From assembly GCA_027922465.2 (NCBI GenBank), contig BQMF02000003.1, positions 62,001-126,000 on the forward strand: a stretch of 64,000 nt of DNA, read 5' to 3'. Under the pieces are notes generated by a model. It did no database searches. It saw only the letters and a list, made by a program, of their open reading frames with translations, and had not been told where the DNA came from. Shown here one piece after another: positions 1 through 11,673 of this stretch (position 1 is its first letter; the number at the start of each line of letters is the position of its first letter). The stretch is from Turritopsis dohrnii (taxonomy: Eukaryota; Cnidaria; Hydrozoa; Anthoathecata; Oceaniidae). The translations under genes and the position numbers were made by a program.

Positions 1-1583
1 GATTGAAACTGATTGTCCAAACCACTGTACATGTAGCATAAACACTATACAATGACTAACATCTCGAATATTTTTTATAAAAAAACAGTAAATATTTCTT
101 ACTGTTGTTATCCAAATAGTGCAAACTTCGACAATTAGGTATTCATATTTCTTTTTCATATTCAAAAATTACATATTCAAGTTCAAGAATTACATATTCA
201 AGAATTACTTATTTAACGTCAAGAATTTTGCTATTCATTTAGCAATCGTGTTATTCTGCAATTTACATAGGATCTTTATCTTAGACCTGGGAAATAGATA
301 TTATTTCTTGTCACATAATCATCGCTGGTTTCGCCAGATTGAATTCAGAAAAATATTCGTTTCCATTATGATTTGCAAAAATAATAAGAAGAAGAATTAG
401 TAGAAGAAAACAACTCGGAAGAAATCCGTCTTCCGTCAAAATTTACCGGGATATTGTTGACACGCACGTTTCTGTTCTTTTGATATTTGAAAATATCGGA
501 AAAGTACATACATAAAATTAACGTCTTATCATATTTGATAATATTTAATTTTAAAGGAACTGATGCTATACGAATTTTTAAAAACCTCATTAATTTCTTG
601 AAATAGGGTGTAAACACTTATTTTAAAGCTCTCACTTATGAAAATACTCGAAAATTGCTTCTTCATAGTTAAAATTAAGTTATATAGTGAACAAATTCAT
701 CCTCTAACAACCCTAGACGCAGTCATCGGTTATATTGTTATATAGTAGAGAATACAACTTTAGAAACTTTCGTTAAATAAAAATACTTGTATGAGGTTAG
801 GTTGGCATTAGGTCGAGAGCTCTTGAGGTTCACTGTGGTTGGTCGCAGATTATTATGTGTATCTGAACACGCTTCTTAACGCATGATATTGATATTTGAC
901 TGCCTATTTGATATAAAATGATGGTGATTCTATCTCCATGTCAACACAATTTGAAGCAATCTTACCAAAAACTTATCATGGTGTTTATAATTTTGTTGCC
1001 ATGGTGACTAATACGTTTCTTCGATTGAACAACATTTTTTCAATGATTTTCAAGACATTCAAATAGTTAAAAAAAATCAGTTTTTAATTTCTGTTTACTC
1101 TTTTCTTTTCCCCTCTCTGCTGTAATGACATATTTCTCCGTGCGACGAGACGAGTTTCCACTATGTCATCATACAAACTAACCCTGACTGCGACGAATTT
1201 CATTACTTTCACACAGTGCTTGATCCTCACCCTGGGTTTTACACAGCTAAGTAGAAACTAGCCTCGGCTTTTTCACATTTCAATTTAAACTGAAAGTAAA
1301 TAACTGTCCAAGGCTGAAAAAGGCGGAGAAATGAAAATTTAATAATCCCGGTCAACTTATTAAAATCGCCCAGAAAGTGCATTAAAACATTTTCTTGTTG
1401 GACCTGGTCACACTTACTAAGTTGACTTAGTCTCGTTCCGCCTATGTAATGAACTCCGATCATTTTCTTGGACAAATAATGTTCATCACGTAAATAGGAA
1501 GTAGGAAAATAGTAAATAAAACCGTTAAAATTTGTATATGGGCATATATAGTTTCGAAATGGTCTCAAGTCCGGTTTCAACTA
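1..1583. other. gene-free stretch, no recognised content
   Basis: AT-rich sequence with only short chance reading frames. I see no convincing exon, RNA gene or terminal inverted repeat. The part next to 1584 is probably the degraded 3' end of the LINE that follows on the minus strand, since the reverse transcriptase frame decays into it. Confidence 0.4.
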
Positions 1584-2745
1584 TCAATAATTCGAATCTT
1601 CCATAAATAAAAACCTATTGAGGAATGTCCTGCATCGTATAAAGCCACCTAAGTACTTTTTTTGAGGTGAGTTTTGGAGTTTCTGCATTCTGTTTATGAG
1701 GTAACAGGGTGCTTCTGCAAAAATTACATTGCAATAGTCCATTTTTGATAATATCAGCATTTCAGCTAATTGTTTACGTAAATGAAATGGAGTAAGTTTT
1801 TTAATTTTGCTGAGGGATCGAAAGGCGGAATAGGCTGATTTGAGTGTTGTATTGATGTGGTCGTCCCATGTAAGCTCTTGGTGGAAAGTCACTCCTAATA
1901 TTTTTGACTTGCTGATGCGTTCGAGTTTAATGTCATTTAGATTGATCTCGTATGTGTTGGCATCATTGAGGTGGTGTTTTGCCAACATATTGGGTGTAGC
2001 GAACAACATAGTTTTTGTTTTTGATTGGTTAAACGCCAGATTATTTGATTTGGACCAATTTGATAGTGTTTGTAGGTCTAGCTCTAAGCTTTTTGCGAGT
2101 GATAACAACTGATTAGATTTTGCGTGTCCATATATGTTCGTGTCATCAGCGTATTGAAGACAAGAGTTGGTAAGTTCGGCTGACATATCTGTTACATATA
2201 AGTTGAATAAAACAGGTCCAAGGATGCTGCCCTGGGGTACTCCGTAAGAAATATTATTCATTGAAGATGATTGATCATCGATTTGGACATATTGCTTGCG
2301 ATCAATTAAGTAGTCATGTATAAGGTGTATAGTGCTTGATGAAAAGTTGAAAGTTTGTAGTTTTTCAAGGAGGATATTATGGTTGACGGTGTCAAATGCT
2401 AGTACATCGGTATGTTTTATTTTTGATGATATGTTTGAAATGATGTGATCAATCAGTGATTTCCCTTCGCGAGTTGGTTTTGTTATATGCTGTTCTAGAT
2501 TGTAACTGTAAATGATGTTGTTATAAGTCATTGTTGATTGACGATGTGGTAAACGTAGTAAATCTATATTGAAATCACCAGTGATTATTATTGGTCCTAG
2601 CCATTTAGAGTGTATATGGGATAGAATCTGGTCAAATTTGTCTAACCAGATGTGTTTTTCTTCCTCTATGAAGCTGGATTGATAAAATGTTCCAAGCAAA
2701 AAGGAATGATTTTTGTTTTTGCCGGACACTTCAATCCAGATTTTC
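1584..2745 (-). mobile_element. Non-LTR retrotransposon (LINE) fragment, endonuclease joined to reverse transcriptase by internal deletion
   Basis: A 381-codon open frame begins inside an AP-type endonuclease domain: the GDFNIDLL motif lies near residue 50 and a TKPTREGKSLIDHI stretch near 85. At about residue 110 it passes straight into the reverse transcriptase palm (AFDTVNHNILL). The RT then continues with GVPQGSILGP, the catalytic YADD, and the downstream thumb region. In intact jockey/CR1/L2-type elements several hundred residues separate these parts, so a block holding the end of the endonuclease and the RT fingers is missing although the frame stays open. Upstream, the endonuclease frame meets an in-frame TAG at about 2745. 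The C-terminal end after the LQNS motif looks frame-shifted. It is a dead, 5'-truncated copy. The superfamily is inferred from motifs only. Confidence 0.88.
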
Positions 2746-2933
2746 TAAATACTGGTCGTTGACGATTTCTAGTTGTATTGCCTTTGCCTTTGCGTCTTGG
2801 CATATTGAGGAACACTCTTGAACCAAGCTTTATACCGTTTCTTTAGGTTTGATGCAACGAAACAAGGCCATTCCATCAATGATCCATCTTGCGTTTTCTG
2901 GCGGTGCTTCAATAAGTGAATTTGACTCCTTGA

Positions 2934-5330
2934 TCATCTTTCTTCAACAGATGCGGCTTTTCCAACCAGAAGCCCAAAAGCTTGGCGATCTTCTTTCAAT
3001 ATTGAGACCGCTTTTGGTGTTCTCTTGGGTTTCTCAATACCAGTCTGCAACTTAAGCTTCTTAATAGGTAAAAAGAAACTCTCTTTACCATCGACCAGAC
3101 AATTCTTTGTGAATTCTTTGAACCGTTCATTTCCAGTTTCAGGAGCATTCAGAACATCATTAATCACCTTCACGTCCACCTCGGTGCCAGTACATATCAA
3201 TTTGGCTGGTCCATCTGAAAATGGGTTAACCTTCTAGGCTCGGAGCTACATGAGTAGATGACGTCTTGATTCTCAATTTTTCTCTCATAGCTGTCCTCAG
3301 CTTTGCATGAATGTGCATTGTCTGGACCCACTTGTTAGTAATGTCTACGTTTGTGCTATAGCCAGATCTAAATGGTCCGGCTGTTACTTATGTGGAAAAG
3401 ATCACAAATCAAATTCTGACCAAAATTGAGGGGTTACATGTCACAAATAGTCGAAAATTAGCGAATTAAATTTATTTGCAAGATTTTTTCTAGTTCTTTT
3501 CTATGACGTCATCAAAATTTTTAAGGACCTAAAAAACCTCAGGACTAAATTTTCAGGCATATGTCTTTATGCAATTTTTTGAGAAGATAAAATTTTTACT
3601 AACCGTAGTTTATGACGTAATCAATCACGTGACATACAGGCATTTCCAAAAAAGTCACCTGGCAGATTTTGGTAGTCTGAGGTCTCTTCTATCAAATTCC
3701 ATTGAGAAAATAAACACTACGCAGAATGTCAGATTGTTAGGCTATGTGTCCTGTCTAATTAAGAAGGAATAATTCTTGGCAAAATCAAGCAAAATTAAAA
3801 CTTCATCCTCCTTCAAATTTGATTTCGCATGTTCAAGGTAACTACTTTGGGATTTTGCGATAAAATGATGCTCTCTCAGCTTGTCACTTTGGAGTGAAAC
3901 TTCATCCACAAACTGCTCCACTGAAAGAGTTGATCTTTTGATTTCACATTTGAAATCATCTTTGCTCCATTGACTCAACATTTTCAAGTCCATGGCTGTC
4001 AAATTCTTGAAATAGTTCTGTTTTTAGGTCATCAACACCAGGACAGTGACCACAATTTCGTATACAATCACGATTTCCCAACCCACAAACAATTTTTTCC
4101 AAAATCTCTTTGTAATCTGCAACACTTGGAATTTGACTAACTTAACAATTTAAAATTTTGATGATATTGGCAAACACATACGGAATGTAGCCCAGAAGCT
4201 GAGCCAACCGGGATGACTTTGGGCGAAGCTCACAAAATTTGGAAAATCCAACATCAGAACCATGCACTTTCAGGTATTCTATATGGAGCTCTTTAAGGTT
4301 AATCAATAGCAACCTTTTTTGAATGTGCTGACGTTCTCCATTTATCCTAACAGACACGTACTGTTTTTTTCCAGGGCACATTCTTGAAAACTCCACTACA
4401 ATAAAAATTCTCGATCTGTTTTTTAACTACTTCACTTAACTTTCTTCCTAATCTTCTCTCTGGTTCAGACAGAACTCCTTTTGATTTCCTCAGATCACGA
4501 GCTTGAGCTACTGAGCGCTTAGAGGTACCAAAGTAATTTTGTGTTTTTTTCAATCGTCCAGCTCTCTGGAACGAACGTTAATAATTTCACTTTTTCAGCA
4601 TTTGATGTTGCTAATTCGAATTTTTCTTTCACCATCTCCATTAAACTATCAATATCTCTCCTAGATGAGCAACAGCTCATTTCAGTATCAATGCCTATAA
4701 TACACTTGAAATTTTCTGCTCACTGGCTTCCTTCACTTCTGTGATTTTTCTCTTCCCATATGAATTTCTATCTCTTGACGATACACTTTTGAGTGGTGAG
4801 CAATCAAGACCAGTTAAACTCAAATTAAGCTCCTCAGCCTGAGACTGTCTATCAAAATAAAGGGGGTCATTGTTTGAAACATCTTCCCTATCATCTTCAG
4901 TATTTTCATCTTTGCTGAAAAGTCTTTACGACAATCTGTGTAAAGCTTTTGACCAGGCACAAGATTGTACTCTCTAGCTGTTTTCAATGTGATGACTCGT
5001 AAAGAACCTAGAAAAAAAATTGAAAATCTTACTTTGTCAGTAAAAGTTAGAGTAGAAGATTCTCAAACTCAAGTGCATTATAATTAAGTAATACTTTTTA
5101 CTTGTCTTGAATGTTTGTTGAATGGATCACAGCAGTACTTTGCAAATGTAGTTTGATATCTTCCAAAATAAACTACATCACGGTGATAGCAAACTGAACT
5201 AATATCGCTCACTTTGCTTCTTAGCTTCAAAATTTCCAGTTCTTCCTCAATGTACTGACTTATACTTTTGCATCCTTGAACTTTACAATACTTCAAGAGG
5301 TAACAAGGATCACTTAAAAATTTTTCCAAC
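2934..5330 (-). pseudogene. Degenerate coding remnant of a multi-copy, probably transposon-borne protein family
   Basis: Several open stretches on the minus strand read as pieces of one protein broken by stops and frame changes. In order they are: a Cys-containing N-terminal part at 5084-5329 (DPCYLLKYCKVQGCKS), a part near 4930-5000 (TAREYNLVPGQKLYTDC), a basic part at 4347-4553, a part at 4142-4396 (PGKKQYVSVRI, QKRLLLINLKELH, GFSKFCELRPK), a Cys-rich part near 4040-4100 (RNCGHCPG), a part at 3742-4002 (EDEVLILLDFAKNYSF) and a weak tail at 2934-3200. I recall similar sequences as abundant uncharacterised proteins in cnidarian genomes, often many copies per genome, which suggests a mobile origin. 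No catalytic residues can be assigned. Function unknown. Confidence 0.5.
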
Positions 5331-5562
5331 AGAACAAGATGGTTCGAAAGCCATAATAAAAACTACAATCAAGTATTTATTGAGCAACTTTCATAAACTC
5401 TTCTATGGTCAAAAGATATCTTTGCAATGAAACCATTGCATTGCAATTACAACAGGATATCATTGCATTGCGTTGCAATGAAGTATCTTTATTTTTTTTT
5501 TTTTTTTTAAATTCCAAAACTTTTATTGTACACAAAGCCAAATAATTACAAAACGGAGTGAA
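5331..5562. repeat. Poly(T) run and flank of an older retroelement
   Basis: A poly(T) run at about 5490-5508 looks like the poly(A) tail of a retroposon in minus orientation. Just before it, imperfect repeats of a GCAATGAAACCATTGCATTG type are present (5420-5480). The same low-complexity host DNA resumes at about 6600 after the Tigger element. Confidence 0.35.
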
Positions 5563-6600
5563 CAGTGGACTCTCGATATAACGAACCCCCGATATAGCGA
5601 ACATCTCGATATAACGAACCAAAGTCCATTCCCCTTGGATTTTGCCTTAAGAAACTCCTATAAATCCTTTCTATATAACGAACCTCCTATATAGCGAACT
5701 CTCGATTTAACGAACCAAATTTTTCGTTCCTCAGCCTCAAAAAACCTCGATATAACGAACTCAAAGTAAGAAATGCTACAAAAAATAACAAAAACAATTT
5801 TAGCATCGTGCAGATTGAAATTTATGATTCAGAATAAATCAAACGCTTCGAATCGGACCATTCGAATCCAAACATATACAAAGCTACAATCTTTAAGGCA
5901 ATATAAAAGAAGGTGAAATGTGTACGATGAATGAATCGAGATAAATATATAGGGGTGTATAGCTCACTTGGTAAGACGGTTGGCTTTTAATACAAGGGTG
6001 ATAGTTGGTAGTGGTTCAAATCCTGGCACTGTAGAACACTAATGTGATACGAAAAGTAACATTTGCAACGAAAGGTATAATAAGATATATATGTGCATGA
6101 TGTGATGTAATGAAAAAGTGCCTCAAATAACATAAATAAAACCACAATCACCTATCAGTCTAGTGCAAGTTCTCCTGCCCTAAAATCTGATGTATACATT
6201 CCTGGTGGAGGCCCACATCAGTGGATATCACTGCCAGTTCCCTCCGGCCTCGTTATTCAAAAAAAAAAAAATCTCCATAACTGATAAATATAAAGCCCTG
6301 CAGAAAATTGTGCAGGGCAAAAGTACAAACAAGAGTATTGCAGAGGAAAATGTGAAAATACTGTTTCGACGTGAGTGTAGCAAACAAGAGGAAAATCACC
6401 GAATGTTTCGTGTTTATTCGAACTCTTTATCATTTTACTTTTGAACGGTATCCTAGCTGAAAATACGAATTTAAAGCATTTTGTTCGAAAGGGTTACGAG
6501 ATTTAAACGATTTAGGCAAAATTTTCGGATTTTTTTTCACACCTTTCGATATAACGAACCTTTTTCAATTTCCCTTGTAGGTTCGTTCGAGAGTCCATAT
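5563..6600 (+). mobile_element. Pogo/Tigger-type DNA transposon remnant (copy A), catalytic domain deleted
   Basis: The left end reads CAGTGGACTCTCGATATAAC, followed by several sub-terminal repeats of the CGATATAACGAAC type. The right end at 6541-6598 is the inverse of the left end of copy B (6943-7875). Around 6272-6350, just after the SINE, a plus-strand frame gives ISITDKYKALQKIVQGKSTN, the first helix-turn-helix (psq/CENP-B N-terminal type) of Tigger transposases. No DDE catalytic domain is present. A SINE sits inside (5952-6271), and copy B lacks it at the matching place. The outermost bases of the right end are lost, so the TA target duplication cannot be read. Confidence 0.75.
5952..6271 (+). 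mobile_element. tRNA-derived SINE (tRNA-Lys-like head, poly(A) tail) inserted in Tigger copy A
   Basis: The head carries an A box (TAGCTCACTTGGT, near 5959) and a B box (GGTTCAAATCC, 6013-6023), spaced as in a tRNA. The anticodon loop region reads GCTTTTAATA, so tRNA-Lys(TTT) is the likely source. A tRNA-unrelated body of about 210 bp follows and ends in a run of 13 A. Alignment with copy B, which lacks this block, shows that it is an insertion. A target duplication is not clear; a GATAAATATA word occurs on both sides but is not directly adjacent to the tail. Confidence 0.8.
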
Positions 6601-6942
6601 AATTACAAATTCCAAGTTGCTGCATCACACTTTGAATTGAGTTCCATCTTAAAGAGTCAAATCCTCTGTCTTCGATTCGTTGATCGATAATTCGATGTCG
6701 ATTTCGCTGCTATGATTTGACTTTATGTCGATCTGGAGCCCCGCAGGCACAAAACACATGCACGAATCAGATGGAAATTAATTCGTAATCTGAATCAATT
6801 CATAATCACGCTATAGCTTACATTTCGTTTTTCGGCAATTTGCTCGGCAAGTCGTTTGAATAGCACGCCACATTCTTTGTTCATGCCTCCGAAACAAGTG
6901 AACACCAATGGGATGAATGAGGCTTGATCGACTGATGAAGTA

Positions 6943-7875
6943 CAGTGGACTCTCGATATAACGAACCTTCAAGGGGAAATAAAAAAAGTTCGTTATATCG
7001 AGAGTTCGTTATATCGAAAGGTGTGAAAAAATCTGAAATTTTTGCCTTAATCATTTAAATCTCGTAATCCTTTCGAACAAAAATGCTTTGAATTCGTTTT
7101 TTCAGCTAGTATCCCGTTCAAGAGTAAAATAATAATATTCGAAAAAACTTTGAAAGTTACAATATGTCTTTGCTTCCATTTGTCTAGACAGCCATTGGAG
7201 GCCTTAAAATCAGGTAAATCGAGGCTTTTGGAAAATGAGATCGTTTTTCTTTGATAATGATCCTGTTGACAGGGATATTGTTCGAGCGCACATTTTTGAA
7301 CCATAGAAAAACAGCTTCATCAAGATCTTTATTGTTGCTCTTCTTCACTTTTTTGTGAGTTTAAATTTACTTGGCCTGGTTCGTAAACTCCTCTGGATTT
7401 TCCGCTTGTTTTTCTATCCAAATCGAAAAAGTATTTTTCTTTGCAACATTCTTGTTTGTACTTTTGCCCTCTGCAATTTTCTGCAGGGCTTTATACTTAT
7501 CTGTTATGGGGATATTTACCCTTTTCGTATACACTTAACAGATTAACGCCTTACAGATTGTAGCTTTGTTTATGTTTAGGTCCGCATTGCATGCGTTTGA
7601 TTTATTTTGAATCATAAAGTTCAATTTGCACGATGCCAAAATTGTTTTTGTTATTTTTTGCAGCATTTATTACTTTGAGTTCGTTATATCGAGGTTATTT
7701 GGGTTTGAGGGACGAAACATTTGGTTCGTTAAATCGAGAGTTCGCTATATCGGGGTTCGTTATATAGAAAGGATTTATAGGAGTTTCTTAAGGCAAAATC
7801 CAAGGGGAATAGACTTTGGTTCGTTATATCGAGATGTTCGCTATGTCGGGGGTTCGTTATATCGAGATTCCACTG
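6943..7875 (-). mobile_element. Pogo/Tigger-type DNA transposon (copy B) with CENP-B-like DNA-binding remnant
   Basis: The element is bounded by inverted CAGTGGA(C/A)TCTCGATATAAC ends and flanked by TA on both sides (6941-6942 and 7876-7877), the target duplication expected for Tc1/mariner/pogo elements. On the minus strand the frames show ITDKYKALQKIAEGKSTN (first HTH), then DEAVFLWFKNVRSNNIPV and FKASNGCLDKWKQRH (the CENP-B-type second HTH) at about 7500-7130. Stops interrupt the frame. The whole catalytic DDE half is absent. It lies inverted relative to copy A, about 340 bp away. It is a non-autonomous deletion derivative. Confidence 0.85.
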
Positions 7876-7883
7876 TATCTTTA

Positions 7884-8052
7884 AGGCCGGTTTTCAGTTC
7901 ATTCGCTGTGGTCGCACGAATGAGCGATCTGATTTTTGATTGGCTGACACAATCTCATTCGCCTAGTAGTTCAAATCATTTCAACTACTGAGCGAATGAA
8001 AAAGTTGTTCGCTCAGTCGCGCGACCACAGCGATTGAACTGAAAACCGGCCT
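7884..8052. mobile_element. 169-bp MITE with long terminal inverted repeats, TTA target duplication
   Basis: The left end AGGCCGGTTTTCAGTTCA and the right end pair over about 30 bp, including GCTGTGGTCGC. TTA occurs directly outside both ends (7881-7883 and 8053-8055). A 3-bp TWA duplication is typical of PIF/Harbinger-derived MITEs. No coding capacity. Confidence 0.85.
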
Positions 8053-8860
8053 TTAGGAACAGTAAAAAAATTGTCTTATAATATTGCAGCAATATTATAA
8101 TAAACAACTTAATTTTTAGATTTACCTTTACCTACGTTGGTTCCTAATCTTTTTCTTCAGGAATTGACCTGTATTTTAAAACCATTTGATGGATTCTGGA
8201 AAACCATGCTACCACTAGAACAGGCATAATTTGGCAGTGTTTTACCTTTCTTCAAAGGGCAAATCCTTTTCTAGTTTCTTGTCTTAGTGACTTTTTGAAC
8301 ATCATCATCGCCTTCAAGAGGTGAATTGTGTGTGCTAATCTTAACATTCTTTACACATTTTAGTCCTTGCTATGAATTTTTTTGCTATGCTATGATATTG
8401 AATTATGTATATTTTGATAGCATGCAAGGTATAGTTTCAGTATTATAACGAATAAATGTAGACAACAAAAATTTTTGAGATGATAGTAAGTTGTAAAAAA
8501 TGAAGAAAGTGATTCCGGAACCCAAAATTTTAAATTTTTGAAGATTTTTTGCTTTGCTTTTTCAGTGAAATCCCATTGAGTCCCCAAAATGATTTCCTTG
8601 GATTTTTGAAGGTTATGATGCCCATGGTAACTTCAGGTAAAAATTATATTTGGATTTGAAAAGGCGCCGACAGTCAATTTTACCACCGAAATCGACCCCC
8701 CACCCCACCCCCCTGGACTTTGACAATTTCCCGATTTTGGTCAAATGTCAAATCTCCATAACTTCAAAACGGTTTGAGATATCCATCTGAAATTTTCAGG
8801 ATTGTTTTTTCTCATGGTACAGATGATTTGAGCTAAAAAGCAGCCAATTCTGAGATGGTG
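8053..8860. other. gene-free stretch before the Harbinger remnant
   Basis: AT-rich DNA with no recognisable exon. The last part (8640-8860), with a C-rich run at 8696-8712, may be the left flank of the Harbinger element, but I could not find a matching terminal repeat. Confidence 0.3.
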
Positions 8861-9435
8861 CACTGGGGACCATGCACCACTTGGCATGGAATGACCCAGC
8901 TGTAACATTACGTTTTTTGTCAACTGGTGACTCGTTTATCACAATATCAAATAGTTATCGGTTGAGTAGGACTAATGTTGGGAGAATTCTGAAAGATACT
9001 TGCTGTTGTAAGCTTTGGAATTGTCTTTCAGCAAAGGGTTACTTAGATGTACCAAAATCACCTGAAGAATAGAAAAAAGTTGCTGAGGAATTTGAATTAA
9101 AATTGTGTCGGTGCAATCGACGGTAAGCATGTAATTATACAATGTCCCCCTAGAGGTGGTTCAATGTATTTTAATTATAACAAATTTCACAGCATTGTTT
9201 TAATGGCAGTCGTTAAATTTACGCAAGTTACGAGTTTATCATGTTAGATATTGGCGATTACGGAAGTAATGGAAGTGTTTTCGCCAGCAGCTTCCTTGGA
9301 AAGGCTATAAATAATGATGAGGTAAACCTGTCATCACCACACAATTTAGTAGAGAGTACATCAAAAACGTTCCCGTATGTTTTTACTGGTTATGATGTTT
9401 TCCCACTAAAAGCTGGTCTCCACTCATCGCGCTAC
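8860..9435 (+). pseudogene. PIF/Harbinger (HARBI1-like) transposase, broken
   Basis: Pieces of a Harbinger transposase lie in order. First, 8872-9072 gives VTLRFLSTGDSFITISNSYR and PKSPEE, the helix-rich N-terminal part. Then 9104-9210 gives [14 protein letters not shown], with the first catalytic Asp, and [14 protein letters not shown]. Then 9241-9417 gives DIGDYGSNGSVF, with the second Asp, and PYVFTGYDVFPLK near the third acidic position (usually GDEAFPL). Stops and frame shifts separate the pieces, so it is inactive. Shortly after FPLK a MITE has inserted. Confidence 0.85.
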
Positions 9436-9571
9436 TTTGTGTGATTATTCAAATAATCGCACGGCTCGCACGAATCGGAACTCAACTTGAAAATCTCCCG
9501 CATTCCAAGAGATTACGTCATGTTTTGGAAAAAATGGTAGCGCGATGCGCGCGATGAGTGGAAATCGACCT
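9410..9571. mobile_element. MITE at the 3' end of the Harbinger transposase remnant
   Basis: Inverted ends: the left arm contains CTCCACTCATCGCGC and the right arm GCGCGATGAGTGG. TAA stands at both outer edges, again a TWA-type duplication. Length is about 160 bp. No coding capacity. Confidence 0.7.
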
Positions 9572-9783
9572 TAATGGTAATGATTATTATAATCCAGCCT
9601 TCTCATCAAGGCAAGTGTCAACCTCGAACCCAGGGTCTCTTGCCTTTTCGATATACGGATCGCACAGTAAAAATTGGCTTCATGAACTCGCCCAAGTAAG
9701 CATAAATCCAATGCAATATTAATGAGATATTATGGAAAATAATGTCACATTAGAAAATAATGCCGAACCGCGGTTTCAATATA

Positions 9784-9870
9784 CAGTGGAATCTCTATAA
9801 AGCGGACACCATATTGGGACCTGAAAAAAGTGTCCGCTTTAGGGAGATATCCGCTTTATAGAGGTTCCAT
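9784..9870. mobile_element. Tiny TIR element (pogo/mariner-type ends)
   Basis: The left end CAGTGGAATCTCTATAAAGC and a near-inverse right end (GCTTTATAGAGGTTCCA) enclose under 90 bp. TA precedes the left end. The CAGTGGA start resembles the Tigger ends in this window. It is a short palindromic deletion product. Confidence 0.6.
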
Positions 9871-10823
9871 ATGAAAATTAATATTTAGCAAAAATAAATC
9901 GCCAATGGGTTTCTAATATGGTTTGTAAAGTTAACAAGTTTCATAGGGTAAAGAAGAACGAAAATGCAATGAAAAACGTTTTTATTCTAAAGATAAAAAG
10001 TCAAATGCTACTGTACTTGAAACCAAAAAAACTTCAGTCGAGGTAGAATCTGGAGAATGTGAATGTGTCTGTCAGTCTGTGTTGGGGCAGCCTGAAAAAT
10101 GGTCGGATTTGGCTGAAATTTTGAACACTTATTCCTTGGGTGAAATATCTGGGGGTGTTTTTCTATTCTGTTTTTAAAATTTTGATTATTTGTGCCTGGG
10201 ACAGGCTTTTGCGCCATAACGAGGCTTTGGGGCAAACTTTGGGGCAGCCTGGAGACTTCAAAAATGGTCGGATTTGACTGAACTACAATTTGAACAACTA
10301 CAATTGGGCCTTCCAGTTAGTTGAAAAATAAGTTGAGCCCAGTGCGGTAAGCATGTTCGACTATATCATAAGGTATATGATAACTTATTTTGTCATTAAA
10401 TTTTCTCAGGGTTTATAGTTGGGGGTTAATGATGTGGGTTGACATCTTCCTGGCCAGATTTTGTCATTTTCCTTTGCAAATTAGAACTTGACTTCTTTTG
10501 GGGAGGTCAACTAGTTTATTTTGACTTCCTTGACATTTTTTAATCCGAAATAATGGGGAGTCATCATTTCCTAGGAAATTTCTACTCTAGGGGAGTCATT
10601 ATTTCCTAGTTTATTTTAACTGGGGGAGTCATTTTTCCCAGGGAGTTAAAATAATCCGCTATACCGGGAATGATTTGCATGCAGTGTAGTTATGTTTATG
10701 CCTGTATCCAGAAATCAATGATCCAAATCTGTGTGTTTTTTTCTTCAATAACTTTCCGAAGAATAATCATTTTCTTGAAATTTTTTATATCAATCGAAAG
10801 TAATGAAAAAGGGCTCCCCTTCA
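9871..10823. other. gene-free stretch with small local duplications
   Basis: No exon seen. Two diverged copies of a motif containing TGGGGCAGCCTG and AAAATGGTCGGATTTG (10083-10115 and 10230-10280) and repeated GGGGAGTCA words (10550-10640) suggest remnants of another terminal-repeat element. Confidence 0.35.
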
Positions 10824-11673
10824 TCTATATATTAATAGCCGATTCTCCGTCTGTCTGTTTGTTTGTTTGTAAGTCACGCAAAATGGTAGATTAAGTTGTG
10901 AGCGAAATTATTTCTTTTTTTGTGTGCGACGTGAGTTCGAAGCAAATACATTGCAACCCCAATCAAACGTGACTTTTTTTGGCTCATGAACTAATAGGAA
11001 TAACGTTTTGTTTTAATCATTATTGTTAGTTTTGTATTCCACGTTGACTTGGCTTTGAAAACAGTACATCAACTAAATACAAAGAAACTAACTGATTAAA
11101 CATTTTGGACAAGGAGCAGCAGTGGCAGAACGTGGCAGCATATGTTCGGTTTGCCACTAACTCTTGCCTGACTGTCTGAGACGGGTGAACGTTTTTTTTG
11201 AGCAATCAAAATGTTTAAAAACCGATAGGTAAAAAAAGAGTATCATATCAAAACAAAATGGTTTTTTTTTTCTTTTTTTTTAATAAATTAATTTCTTCTT
11301 TTAATTGTTAAGCGTTCTGATCGAACGTTTTTTTATTCTATTTATTCATTTAGCACGTGCCTTTTTTTCTCTCCTCCCGTGTGATCTTTTTAAGAAGAGA
11401 AACTATTTCCCCCTTACGTTTGATAGCACCCATGTTAGAGCGCGTAACTTTTTTAAAACAAAAGCTAATAAAAAGTTGAAGTTTTCTCTCTCTACGTTTT
11501 GAGTGTATTGTTACACTGACAAATAATTGGTTTTACCAGAGGTTGTGACTTCGAATCTGCTTCTGGTTGAACACAAGTTGTACGAGCCGTTTATAAGGAA
11601 ATTTGACGTTTATTGATACAGTGATACAGAGCAGGTGGAGATTGGCGGCGAGCGACGCCGCCTTGGCGGCTAG
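10824..11673 (+). mobile_element. Non-autonomous Helitron, copy 1 of a head-to-tail pair
   Basis: It starts with TCTATATATTAATAGCCGAT and ends in a GC-rich hairpin (GCCGCCTTGGCGGC) followed directly by TAG, giving the canonical CTAG terminus. The base outside the left end is A. These are Helitron hallmarks: 5' TC, 3' hairpin plus CTAG, A|T target. There is no Rep/helicase coding sequence. Its 3' end abuts copy 2 with no base between. Confidence 0.9.

Noticed and set aside
7626..7991. 121-codon plus-strand frame with repeated RYI/SLYRD units
   Set aside because: It is the Tigger sub-terminal repeat array read as protein and runs into the adjacent MITE.
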